In this document: in pieces, positions 1 through 8,730 of the stretch
How positions within the stretch are numbered: position 1 is the stretch's first letter
Layout of the letters: each line of letters starts with the position of its first letter
Virus record (IMG/VR): IMGVR_UViG_3300005347_000205
Coordinates: 1-64,000 of that record
Source of the DNA: a virus
Direction: 5' to 3' (one strand)
Length of the DNA: 64,000 bases
Position numbers and translations under genes: made by a program
Notes under the pieces: generated by a model
What the model was told of the DNA's origin: nothing
Seen by the model: only the letters and a program-made list of their open reading frames with translations
Databases searched by the model: none

Positions 1-126
1 AGACGCGGACGGTCCGCAACGGCAAAATATCTGTGCGGCGATCCGTATAACCGTCTGTTCGGCCCGGATCTGACGCTGGTGGGCCCGGCAGGACAGACAA
101 TGGGTTTATTATCAATTACTTGTTGA
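1..126 (+). CDS. Possible 3' end of a gene entering from the left
   Basis: An open frame runs from the first base to a TGA at 124-126 and would encode about 41 residues ending LLSITC. The start lies outside the window. I recognise no family. The opposite strand is also open here, so coding on the plus strand is only a guess. The following bases to 194 hold a short repeat (TACCGTGA twice near 134-152) and a GGGACCGCTGGGGAA element. Confidence 0.2.
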   Translation, partial: RRGRSATAKYLCGDPYNRLFGPDLTLVGPAGQTMGLLSITC

Positions 127-178
127 TACGATACCGTGATTCGGTACCGTGAAATCGATGGGCTTCGTAGACACCGAT

Positions 179-194
179 AGGGACCGCTGGGGAA
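179..194 (+). repeat. GGGACCGCTGGGGAA element, left copy
   Basis: AGGGACCGCTGGGGAA lies just past the end of the lipoprotein gene. The surrounding 25 bases (170-194) match 17356-17380 in the putative origin region with one mismatch. Related copies are at 17299-17316 and, inverted, at 17403-17419. Function unknown; a protein-binding repeat or a recombination remnant are both possible. Confidence 0.5.
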
Positions 195-413
195 TCACCT
201 AGCCGCCCGGTCGATCCGCGCCTTGTAATCCTCGGCCATGATCTGGCCGGCAATTTCGGTGAAACAGCGCCGCTGGAAATCCTCGTTGCTGGGAAACTCC
301 GCCTGGCACTTGTCCCTTAGTTCCTGCTGAGGCGACTTCGCATAGCCATCACCGTTCGGCCCGGAGCAGCCGGCCAGGAGGAGCAGTGCTGAGCTTATTC
401 CTGCGATCTTCAT
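195..413 (-). CDS. Small predicted lipoprotein
   Basis: The 72-residue product starts with a short basic stretch and a hydrophobic run ending in the lipobox LLAGC, so it should be lipid-modified at the cysteine near residue 16 and anchored in a membrane. The mature part is polar with two further cysteines (near residues 36 and 50) and no family I recognise. It lies downstream of the tail spike gene on the same strand. Phage lipoproteins of this size can be outer spanins, superinfection-exclusion proteins or surface morons; nothing here decides between them. A spanin pair is already present in the lysis cassette near 37.6-38.4 kb, so a spanin role is less likely. Confidence 0.6.
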   Translation of the reverse strand: MKIAGISSALLLLAGCSGPNGDGYAKSPQQELRDKCQAEFPSNEDFQRRCFTEIAGQIMAEDYKARIDRAAR

Positions 414-547
414 ACGCCACCCGAATCCATGAGCGTCATTATGGGTCGGCGTCTCTTATATCGCTATCCGTTCTGAAAACCAGACGAGCCCAGTCGACCG
501 ATCCGGACGCCATGTAATGGCAAGAAATGGCTAAAACCGACTTCGAA

Positions 548-2557
548 TTAGCTGTTAACGAAGCCTGATGCGGTTATACGCCCTCGGCGGACGCCGCCGA
601 TATAAAATTCCCACTCACTGGTTCCGCGGTTGAAAACCATGTAGTCATTGGAGTCATAGGCTTCGAGCGGGTTGTTCCCTGAAAAGGTCGAGTAACGCGT
701 TCCGTCGCGGGCCGTGCCACTCCGCCACGTCACACCTCCGGTTATGTCGCCACCTAGATTGTTCGCGAACCATGGCTCACAAGCCGAAACACCGGCCGGC
801 GCATTGATCCCGTAGCGGCCGTTGTTTCTTACGTCGGGCCCGACAATCTGCAGTACGGTAGGGAGGCCGCTATTCATTCGAATGCCGTCACGGTTGTTCT
901 TGTAGTAGGTGCCGCCTACGACCTGGACAGTCGCATATCCGAAATTCTGAACGAACAAGGCGTCCAAGGTGTTCGAGCAATTCCACGTGCCAACGAACGT
1001 ACACCAGCCGGTTCCGATCAGGCTGTCGTTGAGGAGAACACCGTAGCCGTAATTACCATCGATTGAACAACCCTTGCCAAACATAAACTCGCGGTTCTGT
1101 ACCCCGACCATGGCATTGTCGATTTTCACACCGCCGGATGTTCCCAGAAGCCCGCACGCAATGATATCTAGATCATCGATATAGACCCCGCCCAGGCCGC
1201 CGCCGAAATGCATTCCCCAGCCACCCATGCCGCCGATTTTGCCGTGGTGAAGAAATAGACCAGCTGCAGCCGCGCTGGTATTGTTACGAGCTGAGTTGGC
1301 TCTGATGCCGGTACCACGTCCGTGATAGTCCATGCCATGGATGTAAACATAGTCCATGCCGTCAAGCCATACGAGATCGAAAAGCTTCTCATTCCCGTCC
1401 TGGCCGCCCAATGTTACATCATTTAGGCGGCTACGACAGAAATTATATGCATGGATTCCACAGCCTCCTGACATGGTGGTGTTGGAATCAATTCTGAATC
1501 CTTCCAGAACCCAGTTGATCGAATTATAAGACTGGTTTCCAATTGTTATTACATCGCTGGTAGAACTCGCGCCATTATACATCAGCACCGACTGATAGTC
1601 GCGACCTTCAATAGCGATATTGCTTGCGGCTTTGCTCAGCGGGGTCGTGAAATTGTAAACCCGCGAGTCCAGGCGCCCGACGTAGCCTGACTGTAACGCT
1701 GCGAACCAGCGCGTGACAGCTTGATCATCAGTGGTGCTGTTCGACCCGGTATATCCGAACCGCTCTGGCGTCAGGCCAGACATCTTTACATAGTGCGTCA
1801 GCGGTAGCGTGACTTCGTTAGTCAAGCTGCTGCTGTGGCCAACCTGTGCTGCACCGCCTGCGCCAGCCAAGGCTCCAGAATTAAGCGGAGTGAACCCGAG
1901 GGCGGTAATAATTGCACTTTGTGTTATCGTTGCAGCACTCCCGTCCGCGCCCTTGATATCCGAGAGGGCGACCAGGTTGATCCAAGAGGAATCGCCAGCA
2001 TAGCGCCACTGGATATGCGTTGCGCTTTTCTGAATCTCGACCTGTTTGCCTGGGTCACCTTTGCCGAATGGCACACCGTCGGTCCATTCGCCGGCCGGCC
2101 CAAGGCGGAAGTACAGGGTGCCGCCATCTACATCGGTAGCGATATAAGCGAACGGGGGCTCTTCGGCATCGTAAAGATCCCGCTCGACGAGCGTACCGAC
2201 CTGGTCAACGGTGAATGATTGTCCATCAGCACCAGCCGAGCCGCGGATGTTGACCGCCTCGGCTAGGACGCTGGTCAGCCCGTCGGGCCCCACATAGGAG
2301 CCGATTGGAGGCTTGGTCGTACCAGGCGGACCGCCAACCCAGTCCGCGACTGTAAGAACGCTGCGCGCGCCGTCCGTATGGATGGCCAGGAGCGGCGACC
2401 AGCCGCGAAAGTTCTTGGCCAGTTTCGCTAGTGACGGGACGGGACCTGCATCAGTGCCCTGATCGAAATTGTCGGCACCGTTCACGATACCGTCGAGGCG
2501 GTCCATGTTGACCGCCGCTTTGGTGACTTTCGCTTGAAACTCGGTCGCAGTGGTCAC
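548..2557 (-). CDS. Tail spike / tail fibre with pectate-lyase-like beta-helix
   Basis: A 669-residue structural protein. The N-terminal 200 residues contain Gly/Pro-rich stretches (GPDG, GADG, KGDPG) typical of phage fibres; from about residue 265 the phrase RFGYTGSNSTTDDQAV opens a pectate-lyase-like right-handed beta-helix region, as in tail spikes that bind or cut surface polysaccharide. A short fibre-tip segment follows after about residue 620. The start is GTG with GGAG ten bases upstream. The gene is alone on the minus strand behind its own promoter (TTGAAT at 2615-2620, 17-bp spacer, TATTGA at 2592-2597), whose -35 is the arm of the operator at 2616-2633. Enzymatic activity is not shown by the sequence. 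Confidence 0.85.
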   Translation of the reverse strand: MTTATEFQAKVTKAAVNMDRLDGIVNGADNFDQGTDAGPVPSLAKLAKNFRGWSPLLAIHTDGARSVLTVADWVGGPPGTTKPPIGSYVGPDGLTSVLAEAVNIRGSAGADGQSFTVDQVGTLVERDLYDAEEPPFAYIATDVDGGTLYFRLGPAGEWTDGVPFGKGDPGKQVEIQKSATHIQWRYAGDSSWINLVALSDIKGADGSAATITQSAIITALGFTPLNSGALAGAGGAAQVGHSSSLTNEVTLPLTHYVKMSGLTPERFGYTGSNSTTDDQAVTRWFAALQSGYVGRLDSRVYNFTTPLSKAASNIAIEGRDYQSVLMYNGASSTSDVITIGNQSYNSINWVLEGFRIDSNTTMSGGCGIHAYNFCRSRLNDVTLGGQDGNEKLFDLVWLDGMDYVYIHGMDYHGRGTGIRANSARNNTSAAAAGLFLHHGKIGGMGGWGMHFGGGLGGVYIDDLDIIACGLLGTSGGVKIDNAMVGVQNREFMFGKGCSIDGNYGYGVLLNDSLIGTGWCTFVGTWNCSNTLDALFVQNFGYATVQVVGGTYYKNNRDGIRMNSGLPTVLQIVGPDVRNNGRYGINAPAGVSACEPWFANNLGGDITGGVTWRSGTARDGTRYSTFSGNNPLEAYDSNDYMVFNRGTSEWEFYIGGVRRGRITASGFVNS

Positions 2558-2591
2558 GCGAATGTGTCTCCGGAAGCAGCGCCTCCGGAGA

Positions 2592-2633
2592 TCAATATCA
2601 TTTCATCCGAAAATATTCAACCTTATGGTGAAA
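2592..2633 (-). promoter_or_regulatory. Promoter with operator S1 over the -35, for the tail spike
   Basis: On the minus strand TTGAAT (2615-2620), 17 bases, then TATTGA (2592-2597). The palindrome at 2616-2633 reads TTCAACCTTATGGTGAAA on the plus strand and its arm supplies the -35. The same 18 bases recur exactly at 13308-13325. Confidence 0.6.
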
Positions 2634-2642
2634 TTCACCCCT

Positions 2643-3296
2643 TCACAGTCGATGAGCAAACGACTCGATCCGGTTCAAGCTCTCGACGGGTGCGGCGAGC
2701 TCGGTCGAGCCGCCGTGTAGTTTCCCGTGCTCACTGATGACCTCATCGGCAAGTTCGAAAATCTGGAAACTGAAGCCCTCCCGGACTACCCCAAGAACGA
2801 CAATATTCGTATGTTTGCTGGGTATAGAACCGTGGAAGAGGCCGTCGCTCACCGTGCCACTCACGATATGAAAGTCGTATTTTGCGCCGCGGATGATCGC
2901 ATGGAGATCAATAACTTCATCTGATTCCGGAAACGCCGGGTTGCCACCATCCATCTGGATCAGCCCTGCGACCACGTTAACGACGCCATCCGCGATCGCA
3001 TTCCGAACGCGACGTTCCTTCAGGTCCATTCCGGAATTATGTCCCATCAGAAGCCAAACGTCATCGACATCAAGAACCTTCGCGAGCTTCTCACCCCTCG
3101 CAGGAAGTGGTCGAGCTTCACCCTTCAGCCACTTCCGGATTGTCTCGTAGCTCACATCAACGCCCTGACTGTGGAGCTGCTTGCGCAACCATTGAAGCCT
3201 GCCGTAATTGAGCGCCGGGCAGTGGGGATGCACATCGCACGCATGTTCGAGCCGCGTTGCAAAAGCCGGATCGCGAACGATTGATGAAACGCCCAT
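2643..3296 (-). CDS. HTH transcriptional regulator, candidate phage repressor
   Basis: 217 residues from the ATG at 3296, preceded by GAGGGA at a good distance. The N-terminal part (residues about 25-85) has an XRE-like helix-turn-helix: a first helix around YGRLQWLRKQL, then SYETIRKWLKGE as turn plus recognition helix, then a third helix. The C-terminal 120 residues are not a recognisable LexA/S24 protease domain and no Ser-Lys dyad is evident, so self-cleavage is not expected. The gene is monocistronic and its promoter (TTGACA-17-CATATC) is overlapped by a copy of the dispersed palindrome, as expected for an autoregulated repressor. I infer it is the regulator of the palindrome network; a non-repressor HTH role is possible. 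Confidence 0.7.
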   Translation of the reverse strand: MGVSSIVRDPAFATRLEHACDVHPHCPALNYGRLQWLRKQLHSQGVDVSYETIRKWLKGEARPLPARGEKLAKVLDVDDVWLLMGHNSGMDLKERRVRNAIADGVVNVVAGLIQMDGGNPAFPESDEVIDLHAIIRGAKYDFHIVSGTVSDGLFHGSIPSKHTNIVVLGVVREGFSFQIFELADEVISEHGKLHGGSTELAAPVESLNRIESFAHRL

Positions 3297-3334
3297 GGTA
3301 GTCCCTCTTAGGTATATCAACTCGTGATTGCAGC

Positions 3335-3374
3335 GATATGATAGCCTTTTGGGTGACTGTCAACCTACAGTTGA
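3335..3374 (-). promoter_or_regulatory. Promoter with operator S2, for the HTH regulator
   Basis: Minus strand: TTGACA (3358-3363), 17-base spacer, CATATC (3335-3340). The palindrome TCAAC-CTACA-GTTGA (3360-3374) overlaps the -35. This is the best-matching -35 among the operator sites and suggests autoregulation of the 2643-3296 gene. Confidence 0.6.
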
Positions 3375-3376
3375 AT

Positions 3377-3763
3377 TTATTTACACAAACGGTTGAGAGA
3401 ATCCACTGCTTCGTGAGGTGAACGGGCGAGAATATAGATCCCGCCAGCTAGCGTCCATGCGCGCTCGTAGTTGGTCTGAACGGTGGACTGGCGACCGATG
3501 GCGGCCTTGATTTCGATGTCGACGGCGCGGCCGCGGAATGAGCCTTTGATGTCGCCCGACCCCGGCAACCCGAACCGGATTATACGGGCATCCGCCAATA
3601 TCATCATACCGGGGACAACCTTCACGTACTGCCCTACCGGCGGCGTGACATTCCTGCCCTGCCATGCCTGCCCCGTATTGTTGCGATAGAACAATGAACC
3701 TGTAAGCTTGGACACCGCGACGAGGGTGTCATTCAGAATTTTCTTCTCCGATGCTCCGGACAT
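3377..3763 (-). CDS. VRR-NUC domain nuclease
   Basis: 128 residues from the ATG at 3763, which has GGAGG five bases upstream; an in-frame upstream extension lies inside the helicase gene. The family signature is clear: YRNNTG near residue 27, GLPGSGDIKG near 65, then the PD-(D/E)XK core DIEIKAA with GRQS and a following Gln-X4-Tyr helix. VRR-NUC proteins are Holliday-junction or flap nucleases in phage replication modules and act on branched DNA. It is the last gene of the block that starts at the polymerase and follows the helicase by a few bases. Confidence 0.85.
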   Translation of the reverse strand: MSGASEKKILNDTLVAVSKLTGSLFYRNNTGQAWQGRNVTPPVGQYVKVVPGMMILADARIIRFGLPGSGDIKGSFRGRAVDIEIKAAIGRQSTVQTNYERAWTLAGGIYILARSPHEAVDSLNRLCK

Positions 3764-3765
3764 CT

Positions 3766-5262
3766 CTACCTCCAACGTGCTGCCGCTACCGAACGGCCGC
3801 GGCAACGCGCCGACGCCCACTTGCCCGGCTCCGGGTAGCCTCGCGCCTCACCAAGCCGCTTGAAATCAAGCCAGGATTTACACGCCTTCTCCTCGCGCTC
3901 GCGTTGAGCACGGATACGACGCTTCATCTCAGCCTGTTCGAGTTTTTTGAGCTTCCCATCGGTAACCTCGACCTTACGGATTTGAGCTGGAAATTCGGTT
4001 CCGCAAGCGCAGGTTTTCACGCCAGAGTATGATACCCTGAAACATACGAGACACTGTCTAACGGGTGTCGCATCATCGTTACACCCGGATGCTGCCCGAC
4101 GCGCCGCGCGGCCGAGCAGGCTCCACTCTCGATCCGAATCCGGGAGACCGAGATTTCGCGTGATCGCGTTACCTGCGTGGTCACAGATGACAGCCGGATC
4201 GGGCGGCCGAAGTCCGCGGCCACACCATTGCAGATGATTGACAAGCGATCGGGTACCAGCTGCGATACCGACATAGCGGATGTTCGGCACGTCATAGCCT
4301 TCGCCGAAAAGGCCAACATTGACGCCGAGCAGAAGGTCACCGGCACGAAACGCGTCGTCGAAATAGTCGCGCTGCTTGTCGTTCATTTCCCCATCGACGT
4401 GCATCGCAGGAATGCCGTGAGCATTGAACTCATCGGCGATGTGACGACTATGCCTGCGGTTCTGGGCAAAGACTATGCCTTGGAAGCCCTTGGCGAGCCG
4501 TAGATAATGCTCGACAACACTGCCCACGATCTTAGGCTTGTCCACTACCTGGGCCGCTGCCTCGCGCGCGAAGTCGCCAGCGACGCTCTTGACCCCTGTG
4601 AAATCTGGCGTGTCCGGCGCAAAATATTCGTACCGGGCGAGATATCCCTGTTCAATCAGCCAGGATACGGGAGGACCGGGGACCATCACGTCGAACTGGT
4701 CATCGAGGCCACGACCGTCGAGCCGTTCCGGGGTGGCCGTCAGTCCGAGAATATAGGCGTCGGGATCGGCCTCAAGTATCGCCGAATAGGTGTCGCTGGT
4801 TGCGTGGTGAGCCTCGTCGACGACGCGGAGGTTCGATGGGAATGCGTGCGACATGCGACGGATCAGCGTCTGGATGCCGACCAGGTGCAGCATGGCATCC
4901 GGGTCGTAATCGAACTTGGCGGCAATGAAGCTGTGATCGAGTCCAGAGCCTGTGAAGGATTTGCTCGTCTGCCTGATCAGTTCCTTGCGGTGGACCAGAA
5001 ACTGGCTGTGCATGTCGCGAGCAGTGGTGCTGAGCAGTGCGGCTTCGGCCATCTTGGTCTTACCAGAGCCGGTCGGCGACTGCAGCAGGACTCGCCTGTA
5101 ACCCTGGCGCATGTAAGCCGCGGCGGCGGTGAGCATGTCGCGCTGAAAGTCGCGCAACCATGGTGGCAGCAGCTCCTCGACGATCGGTACCGGAATATGC
5201 GCGATTGCTGGATTGAGAGTAGCGATCGAGAAGAGGAGCGCGTCGCGGGGGCTGAGGATCAT
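3766..5262 (-). CDS. SF2 DEAH-box helicase
   Basis: 498 residues from the ATG at 5262, which overlaps the polymerase stop as ATGA; a longer in-frame start at 5295 is less likely. Motif I QSPTGSGKT at about 61, motif II DEAH at about 149, motif III LTATPER near 173, and motif VI QWCGRGLRP in the second RecA domain. A cluster of cysteines (CLVC and CACG) after the helicase core suggests a zinc-binding insert. It should unwind or remodel DNA during phage replication, in the role the SNF2 or DEAD helicase plays next to VRR-NUC in related modules. Confidence 0.88.
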   Translation of the reverse strand: MILSPRDALLFSIATLNPAIAHIPVPIVEELLPPWLRDFQRDMLTAAAAYMRQGYRRVLLQSPTGSGKTKMAEAALLSTTARDMHSQFLVHRKELIRQTSKSFTGSGLDHSFIAAKFDYDPDAMLHLVGIQTLIRRMSHAFPSNLRVVDEAHHATSDTYSAILEADPDAYILGLTATPERLDGRGLDDQFDVMVPGPPVSWLIEQGYLARYEYFAPDTPDFTGVKSVAGDFAREAAAQVVDKPKIVGSVVEHYLRLAKGFQGIVFAQNRRHSRHIADEFNAHGIPAMHVDGEMNDKQRDYFDDAFRAGDLLLGVNVGLFGEGYDVPNIRYVGIAAGTRSLVNHLQWCGRGLRPPDPAVICDHAGNAITRNLGLPDSDREWSLLGRAARRAASGCNDDATPVRQCLVCFRVSYSGVKTCACGTEFPAQIRKVEVTDGKLKKLEQAEMKRRIRAQREREEKACKSWLDFKRLGEARGYPEPGKWASARCRGRSVAAARWR

Positions 5263-7175
5263 ACAGCGATCGCGAAATACGCCGGCGCTGACCACTTGAA
5301 GATCCTGACCGGCTTCACGAGCTCTGGGCGCTTGTCGAACCCTATGTCCATGAGGATCTCGCGTGCCTCGGCGACATAGCGATCATAATCTATGTCCGCA
5401 GGCAATTCGTCAGGTAGGTCCATTAGCGGCCGGCAGCCGTCCGTCTTCGAGACCTTCTTGTAATTTCCGGTCGTCTCGTGCGGCGTTTTATAGAGGATCT
5501 CTTCGCCGTCCTTGGCCCAGTAGTAGCGCACCACCTTGCCCAGATAGTCACCGCGCCAGGTGCCGCCGCCTTTCACGTTCACCACGGTGACGAAGTCCCG
5601 GATATCCGTCTGGGCGCGGATATAGTCCTCGATATCGGTGCCCTTGGTGATGAGCTCTACCACTGCGTCTGAGCACACGCCGGCGTTTGGGTTCTTCATC
5701 AACTGGGTTCTGGTGCCCTCTTTGTAGGGATTCGCCAGGGTGCCCTTGCGTTTGACCTTTCCGTCCTCGGTGATCGCGATATAGGTGTTAACGGACAGGC
5801 TGTAGAGGGACTGGTAGTATGTCGCCTCAAGGTTTATCCCGGTGTCTTTCTCCCACTGTCGCGATATCGCGTCGAGGATGTCGAGCTTATCGCGCGGGCA
5901 GTTGAAGACAACGCCGTCTGTGTTAGCAGATACAACCGGTATGCCTGCCAGTTCTGATCGCTCAATCAGCATGAGCAGGAGCAACTGCCCAGTCAGCGTG
6001 ACAGTTACCAGAAGATGCGGTGCGTACAGGACAGAATAGGGCGACCCGCTCTTCCCGAACAAGGCCCCGTTTAGCGCGATTTTAAGACCTTCATTCGTGA
6101 CAGTATCACCGCTGCGCTTGGCAATAACGCGGTCATCGAGCATCTTCTGAGCGACTGGTAGATAGCTCGGTCCACACGACTTCGGATATAAGCCAGAATT
6201 GATGATCATCGTCGGATAGAAGGAGGTCCCGTCCTGATCAACGAGCTGATTGTCGTCATCGGAGTGAACTGCTCGATTGGACTCAGTCGAGTGAAGTCCG
6301 CCGATACCCATGCGGTACGTGGAACCACCTAGCGTGATCTGTTTATCGGTCAGCCAGTACGGTAGATCGACCTTACCGTTTGGCTGGACGATGAAATCGG
6401 TCGTCCGCAGCCGCTCCAGCACGTCACGCAACTCGGCGGTCTCGAACCGCATGTTTGCGGGCACTTTGTATTTGAACATCGTACCCGCAGGTGTCTGGAC
6501 TTTCTCGACCCGTTCGCCTGTAGCCTTCTCGACGCGGCTCTTGACGATAGCCTCACCAAGCTGCGAATCGCTCTTGGACATAAAGTTCAGGCCGTACTCG
6601 GCGCCCAGGGCGGCACGAAGCTCAAGCGCCGGTTCAAGCGCGTAGAACAGCTCCATCGTGCCGGCGAGGTCGTTGCCCATGTACGCCAACGTCTTATCCA
6701 TCTCATCCGGCGTGAGACAGGCGTCGGGGCTGTACGGGAGATCCTGGAGCTTCTTGCTGTGCATCCGCCCCATCAGGGTCTTGAGACTGGCGAAGGCGTT
6801 TGGCTGCGGCTCGATGAGGTCGATGATCTGCCAGTTGCGCGGCACCTCGACGCCGAGAACTTCGCGGGCGTGCCAGTATTTCATTCCGCCGAGGATGATT
6901 CTGTCATTCGCCTGCTTAAGCGACGCATTCGAGGCGCCGCTGATCCACATCGCGATCATGGGTGCGTCGTAATTCTGAAAATTGTAACCGACGACAGTGT
7001 GGCAGCGCATGATGCTGGTGATGTGGGCGCGCTCTTGCTCTGTCAGCGGCTTCCGTTCGGAATGTTCATATACTACCGTCTTTCGGTCGCTCAGGCGAAT
7101 GAAGCCGATTGACGCGAAGTTAGGATGGCATTCGGTGTCGCAGACAACTGTCTTGGCTGGATCATAGAAGGTCAA
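5259..7175 (-). CDS. Family B DNA polymerase with 3'-5' exonuclease
   Basis: 638 residues. Exonuclease motifs: DTE at 13-15 (Exo I), GYNFQNYD at 63-70 (Exo II), YMGND at 165-169 (Exo III). Polymerase motifs: A as DGTSFYPTM from 315, B as KIALNGALFG from 365, and C as ANTDGVVF around 418, so the usual DTDS is NTDG here; both metal-binding aspartates (315, 420) remain. A KRKG stretch follows as in the family's KXY region. The chain is short for family B. It sits between a GIY-YIG endonuclease and the helicase with 4-base overlaps. It is probably the replicative polymerase, working with the DUF2815 and VapE proteins. Confidence 0.85.
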   Translation of the reverse strand: MTFYDPAKTVVCDTECHPNFASIGFIRLSDRKTVVYEHSERKPLTEQERAHITSIMRCHTVVGYNFQNYDAPMIAMWISGASNASLKQANDRIILGGMKYWHAREVLGVEVPRNWQIIDLIEPQPNAFASLKTLMGRMHSKKLQDLPYSPDACLTPDEMDKTLAYMGNDLAGTMELFYALEPALELRAALGAEYGLNFMSKSDSQLGEAIVKSRVEKATGERVEKVQTPAGTMFKYKVPANMRFETAELRDVLERLRTTDFIVQPNGKVDLPYWLTDKQITLGGSTYRMGIGGLHSTESNRAVHSDDDNQLVDQDGTSFYPTMIINSGLYPKSCGPSYLPVAQKMLDDRVIAKRSGDTVTNEGLKIALNGALFGKSGSPYSVLYAPHLLVTVTLTGQLLLLMLIERSELAGIPVVSANTDGVVFNCPRDKLDILDAISRQWEKDTGINLEATYYQSLYSLSVNTYIAITEDGKVKRKGTLANPYKEGTRTQLMKNPNAGVCSDAVVELITKGTDIEDYIRAQTDIRDFVTVVNVKGGGTWRGDYLGKVVRYYWAKDGEEILYKTPHETTGNYKKVSKTDGCRPLMDLPDELPADIDYDRYVAEAREILMDIGFDKRPELVKPVRIFKWSAPAYFAIAV

Positions 7176-7939
7176 GCCGGGTCTCCGAGAAGATTTTCGA
7201 ACGTAGCGGCAGGCACTTTGCGCCAGACATAGCCACGGTAAGTGGGCTTATGACCACTACAAACGCTGTATATGTTCTGCCATTTGAAGGTTGGATTGGC
7301 TGCGATAATATCTTCAACGCTGTCCCAACGGCGAACGAACTCCCCTGCTCTTGTGAACTGGAGAAAATCATTCTTGAGCTTCTTGGTTACCGAGACACTT
7401 CGCGCTACTGCACGGCGATTGGCAGGATCGGACCAATACTGCTTCGAGGCCGTACTTATCCGGGAACGCCACTCGTTACCGTAGCAGCCAAGCATGTGTC
7501 GGAACTTCGCGTTGGCGCGCATGGCGGCTTTCTGCGCGTCACTCCAATAGTTGCCGTAATTAGGATTGGCTGGACCGGTGACGCTTGCCGCCATAGTCGC
7601 GCGAGTCTCATCATGTACGATCATTCTGGTCGAACTGTCCCGGCGCAGATTGAAGCCGTGGGCTCGATCGCATGTCTTAAAATGATCAATCCAAAAAAGC
7701 TCGCGATCTGCGATGAATTGTTCATCAACCGACCGAAACGATTCTAGGATCTCAACCTTGAAGGCGACCCAACCGTACTTTTGAACAGCGTTCCAGAGAT
7801 GGCGGTTGCAATCTTTAGGTCGTGGGGACTTTCCGAGCGTGTGCCGGTGCGTCCATATCCGGCCTTCGACCTTCACCGACTTGCCGATGTACCGTTTGCC
7901 GCTGGTGATGTGTCGGATGCAGTAGATACCAATCGTCAT
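7172..7939 (-). CDS. GIY-YIG homing endonuclease
   Basis: 255 residues. GIYCIRH at 4-10 and RYIGKS at 16-21 form the GIY-YIG core, with the arginine of GRIWTHR and a later acidic residue completing the nuclease. Residues 115-190 contain repeated PNYGNYWSDAQK and SKQYWSDPANR stretches, which resemble NUMOD DNA-binding modules, followed by a helix-turn-helix-like C-terminal part. It overlaps the polymerase start by 4 bases and the DUF2786 gene by 4, so it is free-standing but built into the operon. A selfish homing element is the likely role; a tidy fit in the operon could also mean it has been recruited. Confidence 0.85.
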   Translation of the reverse strand: MTIGIYCIRHITSGKRYIGKSVKVEGRIWTHRHTLGKSPRPKDCNRHLWNAVQKYGWVAFKVEILESFRSVDEQFIADRELFWIDHFKTCDRAHGFNLRRDSSTRMIVHDETRATMAASVTGPANPNYGNYWSDAQKAAMRANAKFRHMLGCYGNEWRSRISTASKQYWSDPANRRAVARSVSVTKKLKNDFLQFTRAGEFVRRWDSVEDIIAANPTFKWQNIYSVCSGHKPTYRGYVWRKVPAATFENLLGDPA

Positions 7940-8637
7940 CCCAGCAGTCCCCTCGCTACGTCGGTCCCCGCGAGCCCGCGATCAAAGGCGACCCGGTCGG
8001 CGGCAATCCGGCCCATGAAATATTCGGGTTCTAGGCTGCGGCTGCCGCGCGCGCGGCCGTCCTGGAGATCTAGCCCCGCGTCCTTCATCGCCTGGGCGAC
8101 CAGGGCGTCATGGACGACGATCAGTCCGTTCCCTGCCGGCTGTTCGGGCTTCAGCGCGCGAATGCGCTCAGCCAGGCGGTCCGCCATGCCGTCGAGGAAC
8201 GGGAGAACGGTCCGGCGCTGGCGTGATGTCAGGAACCCAAGCGCGTCACCGACCAGGCGACGCTGCTGCCGGCGCATGGCGCCCGTGCAGATCTCCAGCA
8301 TATAGCAGGCGACCTGAACCTCGTGGGCGAAGCCGAAGAAGCTGACCTCGGGAACCTCGCCTGGGCGGGCGCCCCAATAGCGCGCACCAGTGAGGTAGGA
8401 GACGGCCGCTGCGACTTTCCACAGCCGCGCACCAACGTGATCTTCATGACGTTCGCTGTGCCGCTCGAACGGCGAGCTACGCAGTTCAGCTTCGTCGAGG
8501 GTCATGTTATATTTTTCAAGCAGGCGCGCGAGCATCTCCGCAGCAGCGATCGCTTCTTCTTCGGTACAGCCGTTCCCCACCGTTTTCGCACGCAACGCAC
8601 GAATGCGGGCGGCGATTTTCTCGCGCTCTCCGTTCAT
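7936..8637 (-). CDS. DUF2786 domain protein
   Basis: 233 residues. The N-terminal 50 residues (helical, EREKIAARIRALRAKT then EEEAIAAAEMLARLLEKYNM) match the DUF2786 helical domain found in many phage proteins, and the rest is the longer domain that usually follows it, with GARYWGAR and FFGFAHEVQVA. Function unknown; it is often near recombination and replication genes. It heads the polymerase operon. The gap behind it (8638-8730) holds a weak copy of the palindrome. The C-terminus ends GLLG, loosely like other proteins in this phage. Confidence 0.75.
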   Translation of the reverse strand: MNGEREKIAARIRALRAKTVGNGCTEEEAIAAAEMLARLLEKYNMTLDEAELRSSPFERHSERHEDHVGARLWKVAAAVSYLTGARYWGARPGEVPEVSFFGFAHEVQVACYMLEICTGAMRRQQRRLVGDALGFLTSRQRRTVLPFLDGMADRLAERIRALKPEQPAGNGLIVVHDALVAQAMKDAGLDLQDGRARGSRSLEPEYFMGRIAADRVAFDRGLAGTDVARGLLG

Positions 8638-8677
8638 TCAGATACCTTCGCAGACGCTTCCGAACTTCATGCGTGTA

Positions 8678-8697
8678 TTTCACCACATAGTTGTATT
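8678..8697 (-). promoter_or_regulatory. Weak operator S3 upstream of the DUF2786-polymerase operon
   Basis: TTTCACCACATAGTTGTATT on the plus strand has the left arm intact and a degraded right arm. It lies in the only gap (8638-8730) between the DUF2815 and DUF2786 genes. Confidence 0.35.
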
Positions 8698-8730
8698 CCC
8701 CGGCAGCCGAAGCCACCGGGGTGTACGAAA

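Noticed and set aside
4507-5379. Long plus-strand frame opposite the helicase and polymerase genes
   Set aside because: It runs antisense to two well-identified genes and shows no family features; it comes from the GC-rich codon pattern.
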